Shown piece by piece: positions 63,882 through 64,000 of a stretch of 64,000 bases of DNA. The number at the start of each line of letters is the position of its first letter. The first letter of the stretch is position 1. This DNA comes from CAWBOY01 sp963790585. Its GTDB lineage: Bacteria > Planctomycetota > Planctomycetia > Gemmatales > Gemmataceae. The DNA lies in the NCBI GenBank assembly GCA_963790585.1, contig CAWBOY010000008.1, positions 372,001 to 436,000 of the forward strand. Reading direction: 5' to 3'. The notes beneath the pieces are model-generated. The model did no database searches, had not been told where the DNA came from, and saw only the letters and a program-made list of their open reading frames with translations. Both the position numbers and the translations under genes were made by a program.

Positions 63882-64000
63882 TGCTCTGTAGAAAACCCTC
63901 ATTTGGACCGATCCAGCATCAGGTTTAGCGTCAGCGCAAGTAACCATCCATCTCGAGATTCACTGGGAAAACCTTGGCCCGCAACCGAAGTCGCTAAGCG

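Overview
The window looks like a piece of a planctomycete chromosome, most likely from the Gemmatales/Gemmataceae side. The signs are a TIGR03067-type secreted protein, two proteins with MJ0042-like zinc ribbons plus membrane helices, three giant secreted repeat proteins opening with an LExLExRLAPA-like motif, Ser/Thr kinase-like receptors fused to TPRs or to an FGE-sulfatase (SUMF1) fold, and several families of dispersed palindromes between genes. No phage, insertion sequence, CRISPR array, rRNA or tRNA was found.

Layout. 0-3.4 kb: a membrane protein fragment, a TGS-domain GTPase, purine nucleoside phosphorylase and a TIGR03067 protein. 3.4-21.5 kb: two giant adhesin-like genes (about 2,710 and 3,180 residues), both on the minus strand. 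21.9-25.5 kb: three exported proteins of unknown role. 25.7-31.8 kb: minus-strand housekeeping genes ribH, rho, coaE and polA. 32.1-36.5 kb: gamma-glutamyltransferase, a small membrane protein, a PIN toxin-antitoxin pair, a dual-specificity phosphatase-like protein and an orphan. 36.7-43.8 kb: two divergently transcribed kinase-family genes, a pseudokinase with about 18-20 TPRs and an apparently active kinase fused through a coiled coil to a C-terminal FGE-sulfatase/C-type-lectin-like domain. 44-46 kb: a second PIN toxin-antitoxin pair, a truncated Rpn-like gene and a decayed MNT-HEPN pair. 46.4-52.4 kb: an SRPBCC protein, miaA, an FHA protein and dnaE. 52.5-57.5 kb: a third giant protein. 57.6-63.8 kb: a dolichol-phosphate-mannose-synthase-like glycosyltransferase, two zinc-ribbon membrane proteins, a third PIN toxin-antitoxin pair, comM/yifB and a DEAD-box helicase.

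A strong technical signal runs through everything. About 18 genes or gene parts are broken by one- or two-base indels, including polA, dnaE and comM. Most are apparent losses in short G, C or A runs or CG dinucleotide runs, so they are best read as sequence errors. Genes are therefore annotated here as joined reading frames with the break stated. The MNT-HEPN pair is the exception and looks truly decayed.

The best candidate for an undescribed system is the 36.7-43.8 kb locus. It is a divergent pseudokinase-TPR / kinase-FGE pair, and the last 35 residues of the FGE domain resemble the variable region of a diversity-generating retroelement target. No reverse transcriptase or template repeat lies in this window.
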